Below are positions 16,001 through 28,800 of a stretch of 64,000 bases of DNA, piece after piece. The stretch comes from Lineus longissimus. Its lineage: Eukaryota; Nemertea; Pilidiophora; Heteronemertea; Lineidae. Below the pieces are notes generated by a model. The model was given only the letters and a program-made list of their open reading frames with translations. It was not told the origin of the DNA and did no database searches. The DNA is taken from the NCBI RefSeq assembly GCF_910592395.1, contig NC_088319.1, forward strand, positions 14,074,001-14,138,000, read 5' to 3'. The stretch's first letter is position 1. The number at the start of each line of letters is the position of its first letter. Made by a program: the position numbers and the translations under genes.

Positions 16001-19000
16001 ATCATACATGTAGAATCATCGATGCTGCCCCATGGTAAGGTAGAATCAGTCATTGATTCAATGAACGAAACTTTTGCCTGTGAAGTTGATGTTGACCTAA
16101 TTTCTTTCAGGATGAAACTTCCACTCCCCACAGAGATCACCATGGTGTTCAGTTCACTTCCAGACTTCTACGTCGAGGATGTGTGCGACTTCTTATTATT
16201 CATACTACAGTAAGTGGATCATTCTTCTTCGTCTAAAGAACACAAATTTGCCACAGAGAGTATAAGTCATCGAAACATGACTATTTATTGGAAAACTCTT
16301 GACCAGCATTTTCTAGTGGTACCGAATCTGTCATCTTTACTGGTACAATATTTTGGGCTAAAAAGCTATCAGTTCATTTCGCAGGGTTTTCCATGCTCTG
16401 TATTGCCTGTTGTTGACTTTTCACTTATGATTTTCAGATTTCTTCCTCAAATCTTGGACGCTGCCAGCATGTCTCCGATTGTCACCTTCATCTTGACCAT
16501 TCTCTGCAACTACCATTGCCTCGGCAATCCATACTTGGTCGCCAAATTGGTCGAGGTTATATTCCATGTGAACCCTTACGTACAGCCACGTCTGGAGAAA
16601 CTCAACGAGATCATACTTATGCATCCCATTGCGCTGGATTATCTGGTGTCTGCCCTTCTCAACTTTTACACAGGTGAGTAGTCAAAGCAATCTTTGCAGC
16701 TTGTACTTTTAGCCTTGTCACATGCAAGTACATGTATAGCTTAACTCCAACTTTGTGGTACCTGGCAGTGCAACATGTGTTTTCCAGTGCTTGGTTAGGA
16801 TATTGTTAAAGTCAGCTGGAGATAACTGGTATTTGACGGCCCATATCTTGTTCTTTTCAAACATCGCTAGATGCTTTGAGACCCTTTCAGTCCATGCTGT
16901 AAGTGTATAAAAGGATCAGCACTTAGAGGCTTTATCTAGCAACTATACCTTCGTCCGTCATCATCAACATTCTTTCTCATCTTGTCAGTTATCTTTTCAA
17001 CATTATTTTGAATTCTCACCTTCCAGACATCGAGACCACTGGTGCCAGCAGCGAGTTCTATGATAAGTTTGGTATCCGCTATCACATCAGTCTCATATTC
17101 AAAGCTCTCTGGGAGATTCCAGCACAACGAATGAAGTTCATACAAGAAGCCAAGTAAGTCAAAACCAAAAACCTTTTCGCAAGGGGAAGGTCAATAAATC
17201 CAATTGCTGCACAACCAAGCAGACTCGCAAATATGCGCTCTGAAGAACGAATGCTGAAGTGAGGTGGCTAAGTTTTCGCATCTAACTTTTCAGTTCCTCG
17301 AGTAAAGATTTCATCAAGTTTGTCAACATGTTGATGAACGATACAACCTTCCTCCTCGACGAGAGCCTCGATTGTTTGAAACGGATTCACGAGTTGCAGG
17401 AGTTGATAGAAAACACTGCAGAATGGAACAAACTCAGCAAGGCAAGTGCACCTTTAAGATATGGTACATTGGCATGCGAGCTGGGGCCTATAACCCCCCC
17501 CCCCCCCTGTGTACTCCGGTTCGGACAAGTGGTCCATCTTTTCTGGGTATCCATATCTGACACTTACCTGGACACTGAGTGTGGGATTTTAGGAGCTTGT
17601 GACGGACTCCTCCCTCCTAGCAAAATAAGGGGAAAATTCAAAAATCGTTCTGTGACAAGCGTAATTTAATATTTTTCAGGAGCAGCAGCAGAGTAAACAG
17701 AGGCAGCTATCCAGTGATGAGCGGCAAGTGCGGTCCTATCTGACGTTAGCCTCAGAGACAGTGGAAATGTTTGATTATCTCACCGATTGTATAAAACGTC
17801 CATTCCTAACTCCAGTGAGTAAAGTACCTCTTGCAAGTCTTATCATTCCTATAGTTGTTGTTCTGGTTCCAGGGGAAAGCAGAAGACCTTATCCAAGTGG
17901 TTTGCAGCCTGTTGTGGACTGCTCTGTGGCTTTGGATAGAGTCACTTGGCTAAACATCTCAACCTTACTGGCACGTGACATGCATATCACATTATGCTCC
18001 AGAGTATGAATGTGGAAAAAAGGCCTTTCTATTCTCAATTCAATGTTGACAATTCTCTCTTCCAGGAGCTTGCTGATCGCCTGACAGCAATGTTAAACTT
18101 CAACCTGCAGCAGCTATGTGGTCCAAAATGTAAAAACCTGAAAGTGAAGAACCCAGACGACTACGGCTGGGAGCCAAAGAAACTCTTGAATCAGCTCACA
18201 AATATATACCTCCACCTGGACTGTGATGAGTTTGCTTACTCGATTGCCAATGACGAGGTTAGTGTTGTCAAAATCTTTGCGGTTGAAATCAAATGGGGTC
18301 ATAGATTTTTGTGCTTGTCCCCGTTAGTCTACTGATCTGATGTGCCATCTGTTTATTGGGATTTCCTTCAATCGGTGAGGATGATAAATGGAGAGGTAAA
18401 ATCTACCTGGATGTTTTGAAGACGTCATCATTTCCCGTTCAAATATTTCATGATCTCTTTTCTACTTCTCTAGCGATCCTACAAAAAAGAATTGTTCGAT
18501 GACGCAATCTCTCGTATGCTCAAAGCCAACATTAAGACGCCAATAGAAATAGAACAGTTTCGCCACCTACAGGACAAAGTAGAAAAACTTGTCGTTAAGA
18601 AGCAGCGATCAGAAATCGACTACGAGGATGCACCTGATGAATTCAAAGGTAGAAAATCTATTCCGATTTTATTTGTATTGATAATTTAGCTTATATTGAT
18701 ATCAGTTGATACTTCAATTCAATCAAATAACTACATGAATTCGAATGGGCAACTTTGTTTCATGTTTTGAATCCTTATCGATTGCAGATCCTGTAATGGA
18801 CACGCTGATGGCCGACCCCGTCCTCCTACCAACCAGCGGCAAAATCATGGATAGATCAAATATAATGAGGCATTTACTTAACTCGCAGACTGATCCGTTT
18901 AATAGGCAAGACCTCACAGAGGAGCAGCTTGAGCCATGTAAGTAATCATCATCAAAAGGAAATCCTTGCCTTGCTGTAAACACCAGGAGGGAAAAGACCC

Positions 19001-19205
19001 TGGCAAATGTCTTGTTCCTCTAGCATCTCAAGTCGATCATTGATTGGTAACCTGGGTAATCAGGAGTTGTGTCTTCCTATGTTTGAAATTGGAGAATCGG
19101 TTTGTGTTAAGCATTTTATGAAATTTTCCCTATTTTCTTTCAGTGCCGGAATTGAAGGCTAAAATCCAAGCCTGGATGAAAGAAAAGGACTCTCATATTG
19201 ACTAA
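10002..19205 (+). CDS. UBE4B: Ubiquitin conjugation factor E4 B (Ufd2-family U-box ubiquitin ligase)
   Basis: Twenty-five exons join in frame to 3414 nt (1137 aa): 10002-10025, 10504-10720, 11015-11081, 11270-11357, 11606-11735, 11996-12161, 12349-12487, 12729-12829, 12987-13101, 13371-13517, 13874-13990, 14125-14223, 14555-14668, 15017-15212, 15328-15569, 15785-15912, 16111-16209, 16438-16673, 17027-17153, 17294-17441, 17680-17814, 18066-18257, 18474-18648, 18788-18937, 19144-19205. The N-terminus [18 protein letters not shown] and later MEVDEVE match vertebrate UBE4B. A Ufd2 core follows ([30 protein letters not shown]). The C-terminal U-box is [15 protein letters not shown] through [13 protein letters not shown] and DPFNRQ. 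UBE4B extends polyubiquitin chains and works with p97/VCP in protein quality control. The long Ser-rich insert of the human protein is missing. One intron uses a GC donor. Confidence 0.97.
13135..13215 (+). mobile_element. Degenerate tRNA-derived SINE in a UBE4B intron
   Basis: GATCAGTGACATAGAGGC resembles a tRNA A-box region and GATCAGGTTTAATTCTTTG a decayed B-box, at the expected distance. The match is weak, and the call rests on the resemblance to the better SINE copies elsewhere in the window. Confidence 0.3.
14433..14526 (+). repeat. Two-copy tandem duplication in a UBE4B intron
   Basis: A phrase of about 45-50 bp, from ATATGCCAGTAG to CAGCAATTTGTTTA, occurs twice in succession with a few differences. 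It lies between exons 12 and 13 of UBE4B and has no coding effect. Confidence 0.7.
17442..17443 (+). other. Non-canonical GC splice donor in UBE4B
   Basis: Exon 20 ends ...CTCAGCAAG and the intron begins GCAAGTGC, the classic GC-AG donor context. The next exon at 17680 starts GAGCAGCAGCAG in phase 0. Using the nearby GT (17446) instead would shift the frame and reach a TAA within a few codons, so the GC donor is required. The joined protein then matches vertebrate UBE4B through [13 protein letters not shown]. Confidence 0.8.
17494..17507 (+). repeat. Poly-C tract (14 C) in a UBE4B intron
   Basis: Fourteen consecutive C residues lie in the intron that starts with the GC donor. Length in the true genome may differ, since such runs are prone to sequencing error. 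Confidence 0.85.
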
Positions 19206-19608
19206 ATCAACTCCACTGGGCTGCCAAGAGCAATATTTATTGAAGAAACATTCAGAAGATGTAGAAATTGTTGAGAATTAATGAAGTTTAGAGACAAAAA
19301 AATGACCAGTTAAGAAAGGGGTCCATTTAACACTTGCTCAAGTTTAAAAAGAAGATCTGTAAGGTTACCTGTGGTAAAGCTAGCCCTTGATATTGTTCTC
19401 CGTTCATATACTTGAGAATTGTGTATAGAAAATAATGAAAGGCCAGCTTTCCCCCTCGACTACCTCATTCAGAATTGAATGCAAAGTAAAATGGGGGTAA
19501 GCTATTGCCCTCACCATTGCTCTCAATTCACACTCAAGAATAGTGTGTACATGTAGAACACAGTGAAATGGCTAGCTTTCCCCAGCTACCCCCATTTTGC
19601 GCATTTCA

Positions 19609-19614
19609 ATAAAA
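19609..19614 (+). terminator. Candidate polyadenylation signal of UBE4B
   Basis: AATAAA lies about 400 bases after the UBE4B stop codon on the same strand. It is the first canonical signal found after the gene. Confidence 0.45.
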
Positions 19615-20852
19615 AATGGTTCTCTGGCTTCTTTCGTGTCATGGACTGTTCAAGTCAAGTGTTTTTCCCAAGCTCACACAGAAGCCGACTTCCTAAGCTT
19701 TTGCATTTAGTAATGTTTACACTTGGTCAGTATTCCTGTGGACATAACTATCAATAATTGGTGTTTTTCTTGTTGTCTTGATATTGTCGGATATAATGAT
19801 ATAACACTGGAAATGTTTGCGTGCGTTTTATTTTCGCTTTTTGTGGGCAATTGCAAAAATATATGGCGGTGATGAAGAAACTGTACGGGGTTGTCAAAAC
19901 GTTGTAACTTCACGAAAACCGGGAAGTAAAATGGCCGTGAATATTTCCATGTTTTCAGTATCTGATAGATTTTTGCACTTGCTGTGAGATTTTAAAGGGA
20001 ACTATTTGTCTCGATCATCTTTTTCGCAGTCCTACACTTTCGGGATTATCTGTAAACAGGAGAAACACAGGCACACTAACATGACCCTGTCTGCTGTATG
20101 TGAGACTTCTGAATTCACTGGGAATCTCCTTAGGAAATTGCTGTACTCTTTTCTTGCTTGCTTATGAGAGGTTGGTGCATTTAGACTTTTTGATCCCCCT
20201 CCATGAAATCTGCTCAATTTCTTCCATAGCCTATCATCATCCAGCCCAGCTAAGGGACAAAAGTTCAAGTAATGGATGCAGTGAATTATAAGTGATATGG
20301 TTTCAAGATTACACATGGATCATGAATATGTATCATTTATCCAGTTTTGGCTCTGTGAAATTTTTCCTCCTAGCCACTTTTTAGCCAAGTGGCTGTCATT
20401 TTTAGCTATATTGATTCAGCTCTCGTCATTGCCGATCGTTTGTCCATCTTGGGGCAGACCCAGCCCACAGTAACATGTGCGAGAATGGCAGCCCGCCAGT
20501 ACGGAGACTAGCAAATCAACGAACGATTCGAGGAACATGTGACCGGAGATTCCATGGCAACGAAGCGAGCGGGCAACTAGCCGATAATGTATGCGTAAGG
20601 CGACTAGCAGCGCCACCAAATCACTGTAGCGGCAACGGGTAGAACTACAATGCAGACGATAGCAACCACGTGTGATAGCGCGGCCGCCCGCAAATAATGA
20701 TAAAGCTTGATTGACTAACGATCGTTCCTTGGTGCATTTGGTGTTGGAGTGGATCTTTTTAATAGACTTTGATCAACTTTCGCACAACACTATTGCTCTC
20801 TCGCCAAATCATGGCAATTAAAATTGACTTCGCAAAATTTTTAGCCAGACAT

Positions 20853-21052
20853 TAGGGCCGTTTAGACGACAGACGAAAAGACCGCATTCGGATCGAATCT
20901 GGATGAATCCGGATTAAAACCACCCAAGGCGATGGTACCTTTTTAGTCCGGATGCAACCACATTGATCCGGATCTTTTTGCGTTTACACGACGAAAAATT
21001 AATCCGGATTCGGGACGCATCCGGATTTTTTCGCGTCGTCTAAACGGCCCTA
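20853..21052. mobile_element. Non-autonomous MITE with TAGGGCCGTTTAGACGAC ends
   Basis: The left end TAGGGCCGTTTAGACGAC is matched by its reverse complement at the right end (GTCGTCTAAACGGCCCTA). The flanking TA may be the target duplication. The 200-bp interior repeats ATCCGGAT-like words in both orientations and has no ORF. Confidence 0.7.
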
Positions 21053-21120
21053 TTGTTTTACATTCGCCACTCCTGTGCAGCATTCGCAAGTGGCGAAAAT
21101 GCGAACGGGCGGGCCAACCC

Positions 21121-21195
21121 AAGACCAGGGTTGGGCAACTCCTTTTGGTAACACTCCTTTTGGAAACACAAAAGGAGTTGCCCAACCCTGGTCTT
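21121..21195. repeat. Perfect 27-bp inverted repeat hairpin
   Basis: Bases 21121-21147 (AAGACCAGGGTTGGGCAACT then CCTTTTG) are the exact reverse complement of 21169-21195, with a 21-base loop that itself holds another CTCCTTTTGG. It sits about 70 bp right of the preceding MITE. It may be a tiny foldback element or a recent insertion. Confidence 0.85.
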
Positions 21196-22959
21196 ACCTT
21201 TAGAAAATGACAAAGTTGTCTCTCTTTGGCGTAAGATTTCATAGGGGGGTCAGAAAAGAAATCTCCAAGTCATGCTTTTGTAGTGCGAATTCATGTCATG
21301 GTAAGTTGACCTTGGCCACCTGTACATTAATATATTGCGTATAATGTACACGCGGCCAAGAACAACTTCATGTGACTTGCAGACAATTGATATTTCTATT
21401 TATTAAACTTTGCATGCATTTTGTGGCACTGTTGCACTCGCCTGCATCAAATGCAGCCTTTTAGATGTTTTACCCCATAAGGGAGAGTCCAGAAATATTG
21501 ATGTATTTCATGATTTGAAAACTTACTGTAGGAGAGGAGGGGTAAGGCTATGTGTAACTATTTCCTCCAAGTCGTTGGAGTGAAGATGCCATTTTTCTCT
21601 GTTGATTAATCCCAGGTGGTCTGGGGGGGAGTTTGGAGTGTAAAACTAGGGGATAACCCACAGGCACGTGATAATAAGAGCTGAATAGCCCCCATTAGAC
21701 TGACAGGCATTCATCTACTGAAAACAGGTGTTGTCAGCAGGGGTATGTCAGTCGAGTGGGGGGTTGGTGAGCTCTTGATTTTCACATGCCTGTGGAGAAA
21801 CTAATGAAATTGATGTTCAAAAGTTTTGACGCTGAGGAAGGTATTAAAAGTCAATCCTCGAGTTTTTCCAATCGTGAGATGCATCGATGTTGATGGATGA
21901 CCCCCGCACAGTAGTGGTTTTGTTTTTGCACGTTGAACTATTGGGTTGTGGTAAGTGATTTTTGGATAGATACTGCAATCAGACAGAATTCTCTACAGTT
22001 GATGCATATCACATCCTCTTTAACCCTTCGCCGCTTTTGCTGGGGTTGAAAAAATATCTGGAATGATGTTGCAAGGTGGATGCTTTGTGGTTGATTTCAA
22101 GTGTATATCTTTTTCAATGTGAAATTACTGAGTGTTGTAAAATTTGGAATGAATATACCGTGGTGTTACTTTGTAAAAATAACCCAGACCTTTTGATTTG
22201 AATACTCCGCTGGGGGTGTACTAGTACTCAGGGCTATCCACATCACGAACATTCGCGAGTGCTCAGCCTGGCCTTCATACTCAGGAAAGAACATTTTCTT
22301 GATGGAAATAGAATTAGAATGGTCTGAGGGAGAGGTACCAGTACACCAGATGTTACATGAGTATCAGTGTGATCTTTTTTCAGAGGAAGCTTTAGCAATC
22401 CTTCCAGACCTTGCATATCATTCTCGATCTTGGTAACTTTTTGCACTCTACCTCTTCAGTTCAATTCATTATTTAATGTACAATACAAGGCTCTGTAGTT
22501 GACTTTTGGTTTATTTTAACCCTTTAATTTTGTCTGTTTGCTTTGTGCACAAAGACTGTGAATAAATGAATCAGTTGAAAATATTGTTTTGTTGCGTCTG
22601 CTCAACATTCCTACTTGTGTCATTAGATGCACACTCTGCCCGGTCTATGGAATTGACTGCATATTGAAAGAATTTTGGTCCGATGGTGAAAGATCTTGCC
22701 CTAACATTATTACTGGGCGTAAAGTTCTGTCTGGGAGTTCCCCAGAGACTGTCTAAGACAATGAAGGAATCTAACCGGATGCCTGGAGGTTTTGGGGGCC
22801 AGTTTTTTTCCAAAGGAATCCACGGATGTGAGCTAGGCCATAATACACTAAAAACTACCCTATCAAAGGCTGAAACATAGAGCTCAGTTTGTCACTGGCG
22901 GTGGCTATGGCTACTAGGAGAGTAGACTGAGTGGTCTTCAGGGCCAGATTCTTTTAATC

Positions 22960-24480
22960 TGCCACGCCCACAGCCTCATGGGTGTGACCTTCAACTGAGG
23001 ACCCTAATCACTACAGCACATTTGGGAGCATGCTGCAACTGCTGAGCATGAAGAAGCTTTATCTGAGGCAGATCTGTCTTGATGCTGCCCCAGGTGCATG
23101 AGCTACTTCAAGGAGGGTACTTGGGCTGCTGACAGGGGAGGGTTGTGCCTGTCATGTGCATGTTACATCTGCCATGTACATGAACTGTATCAAGTGGCAT
23201 GATGTCTGTTGATTGCGAAGGGGAACTTATGCCTGTCTTCAAGTGGACAGCATGATAGAAGCTTACCCGGGGCAGATGTGTCCTGATGCTGCCCAAGGTG
23301 CATGAGCTACTTCAAGGAGGGTACTTATGGGCTGACAGGGGATTGTGTTGACGTCTTCAAGAGCATCATAAGGGAGAACCTGCTCCACCAAAGGCAGAAG
23401 GGTCCTGGCACCATCCACATTGCCCCAGGGACATGAGCTAATACTCTATGGCCAGACTGGGTCTGTCTTCAAGAGCACAGCGAGGTAGAAGCTCTGCCAA
23501 GGCAGAAGGGTCCTGACCCTGTCCCAGGTGCATGAGCTATATATAGTGGGTATGTTGATTACCAAGGGGAACTTATGCCTGTCTTCAAGTGGACAGCTTG
23601 ATAGAAGTTTTACCCAAGGCAGATGCGTCCTGATGCTGCCCGAGGTGCATGAGCTTCTTCAAAGAGGGTACTTGGGTTGACAGGGGGAAGTTGTGCCTGT
23701 CTTCAAGAGCACCGTGAGGGAGAAGCTCCACAAGGGCAGAAGGTCCCAGGGACATGAGCTAATACTCTATGGCCAGACTGGGTCTGTCTTCAAGAACACA
23801 GCGAGGTAGAAGCTCTGCCAAGGCAAAAGGGTCCTGACCCTGTCCCAGGTCCATGAGCTCTATATACAGATATAGTGGGTGTGTTGATTGCAAAGGGAAC
23901 TTATACCTGTCTTCAAGTGGACAGCATGAAGTTCTACCTGAAGCAGACATGTGTCCTGATGCTGCCCCAGGTACATGAGCTATATCAAGAAGGGTACAGT
24001 GTATATTGATTTGCCAAGGGGAACTTGTGCTTGTCTTCAAGACTACAGCAAGAAGCTTTACCAAATGCATTAGGGCTCCGATGTTGTCGAGGTTCATGAG
24101 CTACTTCAAGTAGGCTGGTCTATGGTCAGGCTAGCTGGATCCGTCTTCCTGATGTTGACCTGAGTCAAGAAGGGTAGGTTGCCAAAGAGAAACTTGTGCC
24201 AGTCTTCAAGAGCACAGCAAGGTTGAATCTCAACCAAAGGCAAAAGGGTCCCGATGCGGTCCCAGGTACATGAGCTACTCCCAGGAGGGCCCATGGATTG
24301 CCAAGGGGGAAGGACCTTGTGGTAAGTGTCGGTCTTCGAGAGCACAGTTGGGAAGACCCTCTACCAAAGGCAGAAGGGAGTTACATTGTATTTCTATGGT
24401 CAGACTGGGCCTGCCTTCAAGGGTACAGCACACAGAAGCTCTGCCAAGGGTTATTGGTTCCAAGTATTGAACCTGTACTC
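22960..24480. repeat. Degenerate tandem repeat, unit about 100-130 bp, roughly a dozen copies
   Basis: A phrase recurs in order: GTGCCTGTCTTCAAGAGCAC, then AGAAGCTCTACC, then GGCAGAAGGGTCCTGATG, then CCCAGGTGCATGAGCTAC. The ATGAGCT landmark falls at 23098, 23302, 23433, 23532, 23649, 23754, 23853, 23975, 24096 and 24269, spaced mostly 99-131 bp. Copies have diverged by substitution and small indels. Several short ORFs on the minus strand share a repeated CALEDR-like peptide, but frames change between copies. Confidence 0.75.
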
Positions 24481-25847
24481 GAGATGAGCCAGTACCTGAG
24501 TTCTCAATCTGTAATGCGTCAGGCGGGCAACATTTTGAGGGAAGGTTCCAGCAGTTGTGTACACTCCCACTGACGAACTATTCAAAAATTTAAAAAGAAC
24601 GGAATTAATTTTAATAAAGCAAGCATTTCAATGCATTTTATTTTCCTTGCATTTCACAATGTTACTTGGACATTGATTGAAGTTTAAATGATTATAAACA
24701 ACATTATTTTTATCAAGAATGGCTAACCCAATTAGATTATCTGGGCCCTGTCACAAAAGTGGCAAAAAGGATGTTTCGGCTCCCAAATGCACTTTTTGAC
24801 TTTTATCAGGCAGAAACAACACATGGCCAGCAGGATTAAATGCCCTTGGACACTGAATGTGAACAAAAACAGCACTTCTGTGTAAAGGGGCAGAGTTATT
24901 GGGCAGCTTTAATGTACTTGAAGTCCAATACTTCATTTCAAAGTTTGAATTATGCAATGACACATTTGAGAAAATTTCATCAATGTTTTGATATTTACAG
25001 AGATCACAATAGTAACAGGCATTGTTTCATTGCACTACCTTACTGCACTAGGACACACATTCCACAGTGTGAAGGACCAATCCCTTAGGAACGAGGTTTC
25101 TGCTATGGGAGAACAGATGTAAAAGTAATCCTTGTCCCTAAGGTGCATGGCAAAAGAAACCAAAGGCCTTGGACTATAAAAGTGGATAATAGAGTCTTCT
25201 GCCAACATACTCTTTCTTCTTAGTAACAGAATTTCTTTTCACAGGCATTGCATTTCATATATAGATGTATGAAAATATTTGATCATGAATTAACAGGTAC
25301 ATCGTACCACCTTCTGATACAATTTCATTTCAAAGAATGTGGACTACTATCAGTTGAATAATCTAATTTGACAAGAAATTGAAAACATAATAACTAGTAT
25401 CATTTGCAAAGAAATATTGCATATCAGTAATCTTGGGTACATGTGTGAATAGAACACTGTGTACAAGCACCAGAAAAGCCAGAAGTGGCTTTCATAAATA
25501 AGTACACAACTCAATTGTGACAAGGTATTGGAAGGCAGAAATGTTAAAGGATATAGGCAGGAGCTAGGGGATCCAATATCTAGTAATGGTTTGCGGGTGA
25601 CTAGCGAATGGTGCCAATGTACTGTGAGATAAAAGAGACATCTGAAAACTGAATCTTTTGTCTTTCTACAGCATTCTCCAAGGCAGATCACAGGATTCTC
25701 AACACAGATTTCCATTACACCCAACAGCACTTTTTCAAATTTAAGTCATTTGCATTGCACCTTTCCAATTAAGTTCCTTCAACTGCACATTTTCAAACCA
25801 GTGCCTTGACAAAGCACCTTTTAATCAATTCCCTTGTTTCCTTCTAC

Positions 25848-28800
25848 CTATAAGGCACATTGCCACATCAGTAGCAACGGTTCATTCGTTTTAACGATCT
25901 TTGAATTGTTGGACCCAGTCAGTTTATAACTCTTGTAGTTCTTTCCCCCACTCATCACGATGTAGGAATTCCCAACAAAGTTCATTTTGGACTTTTTCAC
26001 ATCATGACTGGTCGTTCTTTCACGCTTAGTTTCCGTTTCTTTTCCTTTTGCCTGTGGCTCCTCCATGATTTTCATATCATCATCGTCCAATGATTTTATA
26101 CCCGTGGAAGGCAAACTTGCATACGCTGCCTCCTCAAATCTTCCCTCCTCACTGCTGAAGCTGTATGCCTCCGATTTGGGTCTTCGTCTATTGTTTTCCC
26201 GAATGGAACCCGATTTCAGATTAGCAGGTAAAGTATAAGATGATCTGCGCTCACCAGTTACAGATCCTGTCGACTGCCGACGATTAGTTGCAGCAAGTTT
26301 TTTTCGATAATTTACCGCTTCCTCCGATTCGGGGTCAAATGTCATGTACAGAGGCTCCTCCTGGCTTTCCACAAAGCTGTGATCCGAGCCAGAGGCAAGA
26401 AGCGAGTCGTACACATCTTCCTCTTCGAAAGAGTCTCTCTCACACATGAGTGAGGAATACAACTCATTGATGTCATCAATGTAGTCTCCACTATCGTCCA
26501 ACTTTGATAGATTCCCAAGTGATTTTGCCTTTACCAAGCCCGGTTCCTCTTCACGAGCACTGGATCTCCGCCTCGGAGGCGACTTGACAAAACTTGGAGA
26601 ATTCCGTTGCATATTAAAACCCCCGCTTTTACGTTTCGACGCCCTGAAATCGGGCAGTTTGAAGTTCTTTATCTTCCCCTTAACACTTACTTTGGAAGCC
26701 GACCTTTCCAAAGCTTCTGCAACCGCGTCATTTTTCACATCCTCCTCCACCACCAATTTCCTCACCTTTGACATTAATAACTTTGATGGTATCAACGGTT
26801 TTACAGTCGGGACAAGGAAGCTCACAGGTCCATCATGTCCGTGATATGACACGAGCGGCCGGCCAGTCGTGAGGGGCACTCCTTCAAGTCTTGGCAGTGG
26901 AATACAGAGGATTCGTCCGGCACTAGTCCCGATCCAGAGCCAGGACCTACTTCCTGTCATGGCGGTAATTTCAACCTTGACGTCTGCTAGCTGGTTTTCT
27001 TCTGGAGGGAACACGCAGACAGGTTCGCTTTCTGAAGAGTAAACAAATGCTTGGGTTAACCTCATAAGTAATGTCTTCAGTCAGTTTCCTTTGTTTACAA
27101 TGTTTATAATGCAGTGTCAACAATCAGTGCATCAACGAAAGGTCTGCTCATACAAAGAGCCATTCATTTACAAATCTTATTTACTTCTTTTCTGAAAAAT
27201 TGGAGCCCAAGGGAAAAGGTACAAAGCTCAGTTCACCAAATATATTACAAGCTAATGGAAAACAGCAGGAGCCCAGAGGATGGAGAATGATTTTCTAAAT
27301 GGATAGATTTATAAACTTTACCATTGGTGGGGCCTGAAATGTACATATTTTGAGAATAAGATCATTTGAAATATGATAGATTGGGAAAGCTTCTGACATA
27401 CGGTAGAGAAGAAATTCCCTTTTAATATTACCATTGAGACCGACAAATGTATCCCTAATAGAGAGGTGTCCTGAATAGTCTTCAAATTGAATGGAAAGGA
27501 CCAGTTTGGAAAAACCACCGCCCTAAACAGATCTAGTGGGTATCCTGCTTACAGAGGTGTCCGCTAAGAAAGGTTCTACAAGTACTGTCTTAATTCTAAG
27601 GTACTTTGGACAGGATGACAGAAAAAACCGTTGTGTTTTTTTGGCTCATTTCTGTATTGATCTGATCCGATATGAAGTTCTACCAAGTTCACGGTTAGAC
27701 ATACCTGATTTTGACCTTGCAACTGATGAAGCCACATTGATATCCTGGAGATGGTCTAACGTTTCCATGTGGTACAACTGAATCACGGCGATCTTGGAGA
27801 AGGAGATGAATAAGCCGACACCTGCACGCACCATGAACTTGATGTGGACGTCATCTTTAGGCTTGCCAATGCTCAACTTGAACACATTCTGGAATAGTGG
27901 GAAAATTTTTAGTGGTAGGTTTATGATGAGGATTTTTTACAAAGCAATATGAAACAGAAGCATATAAAGAGACTCTCAAGAACTTACCTCAACTTTAAGA
28001 GAGTTTGAATCAAGAATGTGTATCGATTTACCGCAGGCGCACCACACATTGGACTCAACTGCCAGGATGCTCGTTACTGGATGGCTGGCCAAGGGAAGAA
28101 ACGTGGGCTCAACCGACCTCCAAGAACCATCTGAAAATAGAGTATATGATGCCATGAATTTTTAATCCAACCGATCTACTTGAAGAACAAACATCTGGCA
28201 AGTAATTTAACACCCTATTGTGTTTATCATTAGAAACATAGCATGCCATTTCTCCAACAAAAGTCTCCTATCAGCCAGACTGCTAAGTGGTTAAATGAAG
28301 ACAAAGAGAGAGTAAGAATTCCTCCTTACCCTGGTTTCTCTGGTAGACTGCTACCTCTCCACTCTGTAGGCCAGCAAACACCTTATCATTGGCATAACAA
28401 AGTGATAGAACACTGCTACGGGCGGAGAATGACAGTAAAGAGTCCTGGCGATGGCCGTCTTGGAGACGATGTACAAATATCCTGAGAAAAAAAGAAGATT
28501 GAAACGTTTAGACAAGAGGCCTGCACACATACAAGGCGTAATTTTAAGAAATTTGTGTAAATTGCAAAATAAACAGGCAAAAACATCTTCAGGTTTACTG
28601 TACCTTCCTGTAGAAGTCCCCATCCATACTGTCTCCTTAGCAAACGCCGCATCCTCCGTCTCCGGGCAACCAGGCACAAGTTCCGTGCAGAGAATTTGTC
28701 CATCGCAGGCTGTGAAAGACTCGGTCACATGGACCTCCTCCGAACCGAGGGATATCACTGTGACGCTGCTGCTGAAATCTGTGCCGCCGCATAACCAGAG

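Larger units (their letters stand above)
19206..25847. other. Gene-free interval with 3' UTRs and repeats
   Basis: The interval lies between convergent UBE4B and the ARHGEF10-type gene. An AATAAA at 19609-19614 may serve UBE4B. To the right, sequence up to the minus-strand gene's stop at 25848 is probably its 3' UTR, with a possible reverse AATAAA near 24632. In between are a TA-flanked MITE (20853-21052), a perfect hairpin (21121-21195) and a degenerate tandem repeat (about 22960-24480). No splice-bounded coding exon or recognisable protein was found. Confidence 0.5.

Noticed and set aside
25350-25730. A 126-codon minus-strand ORF with hydrophobic segments
   Set aside because: It lies just after the ARHGEF10 stop in probable 3' UTR, and its hydrophobicity reflects T-rich sequence.
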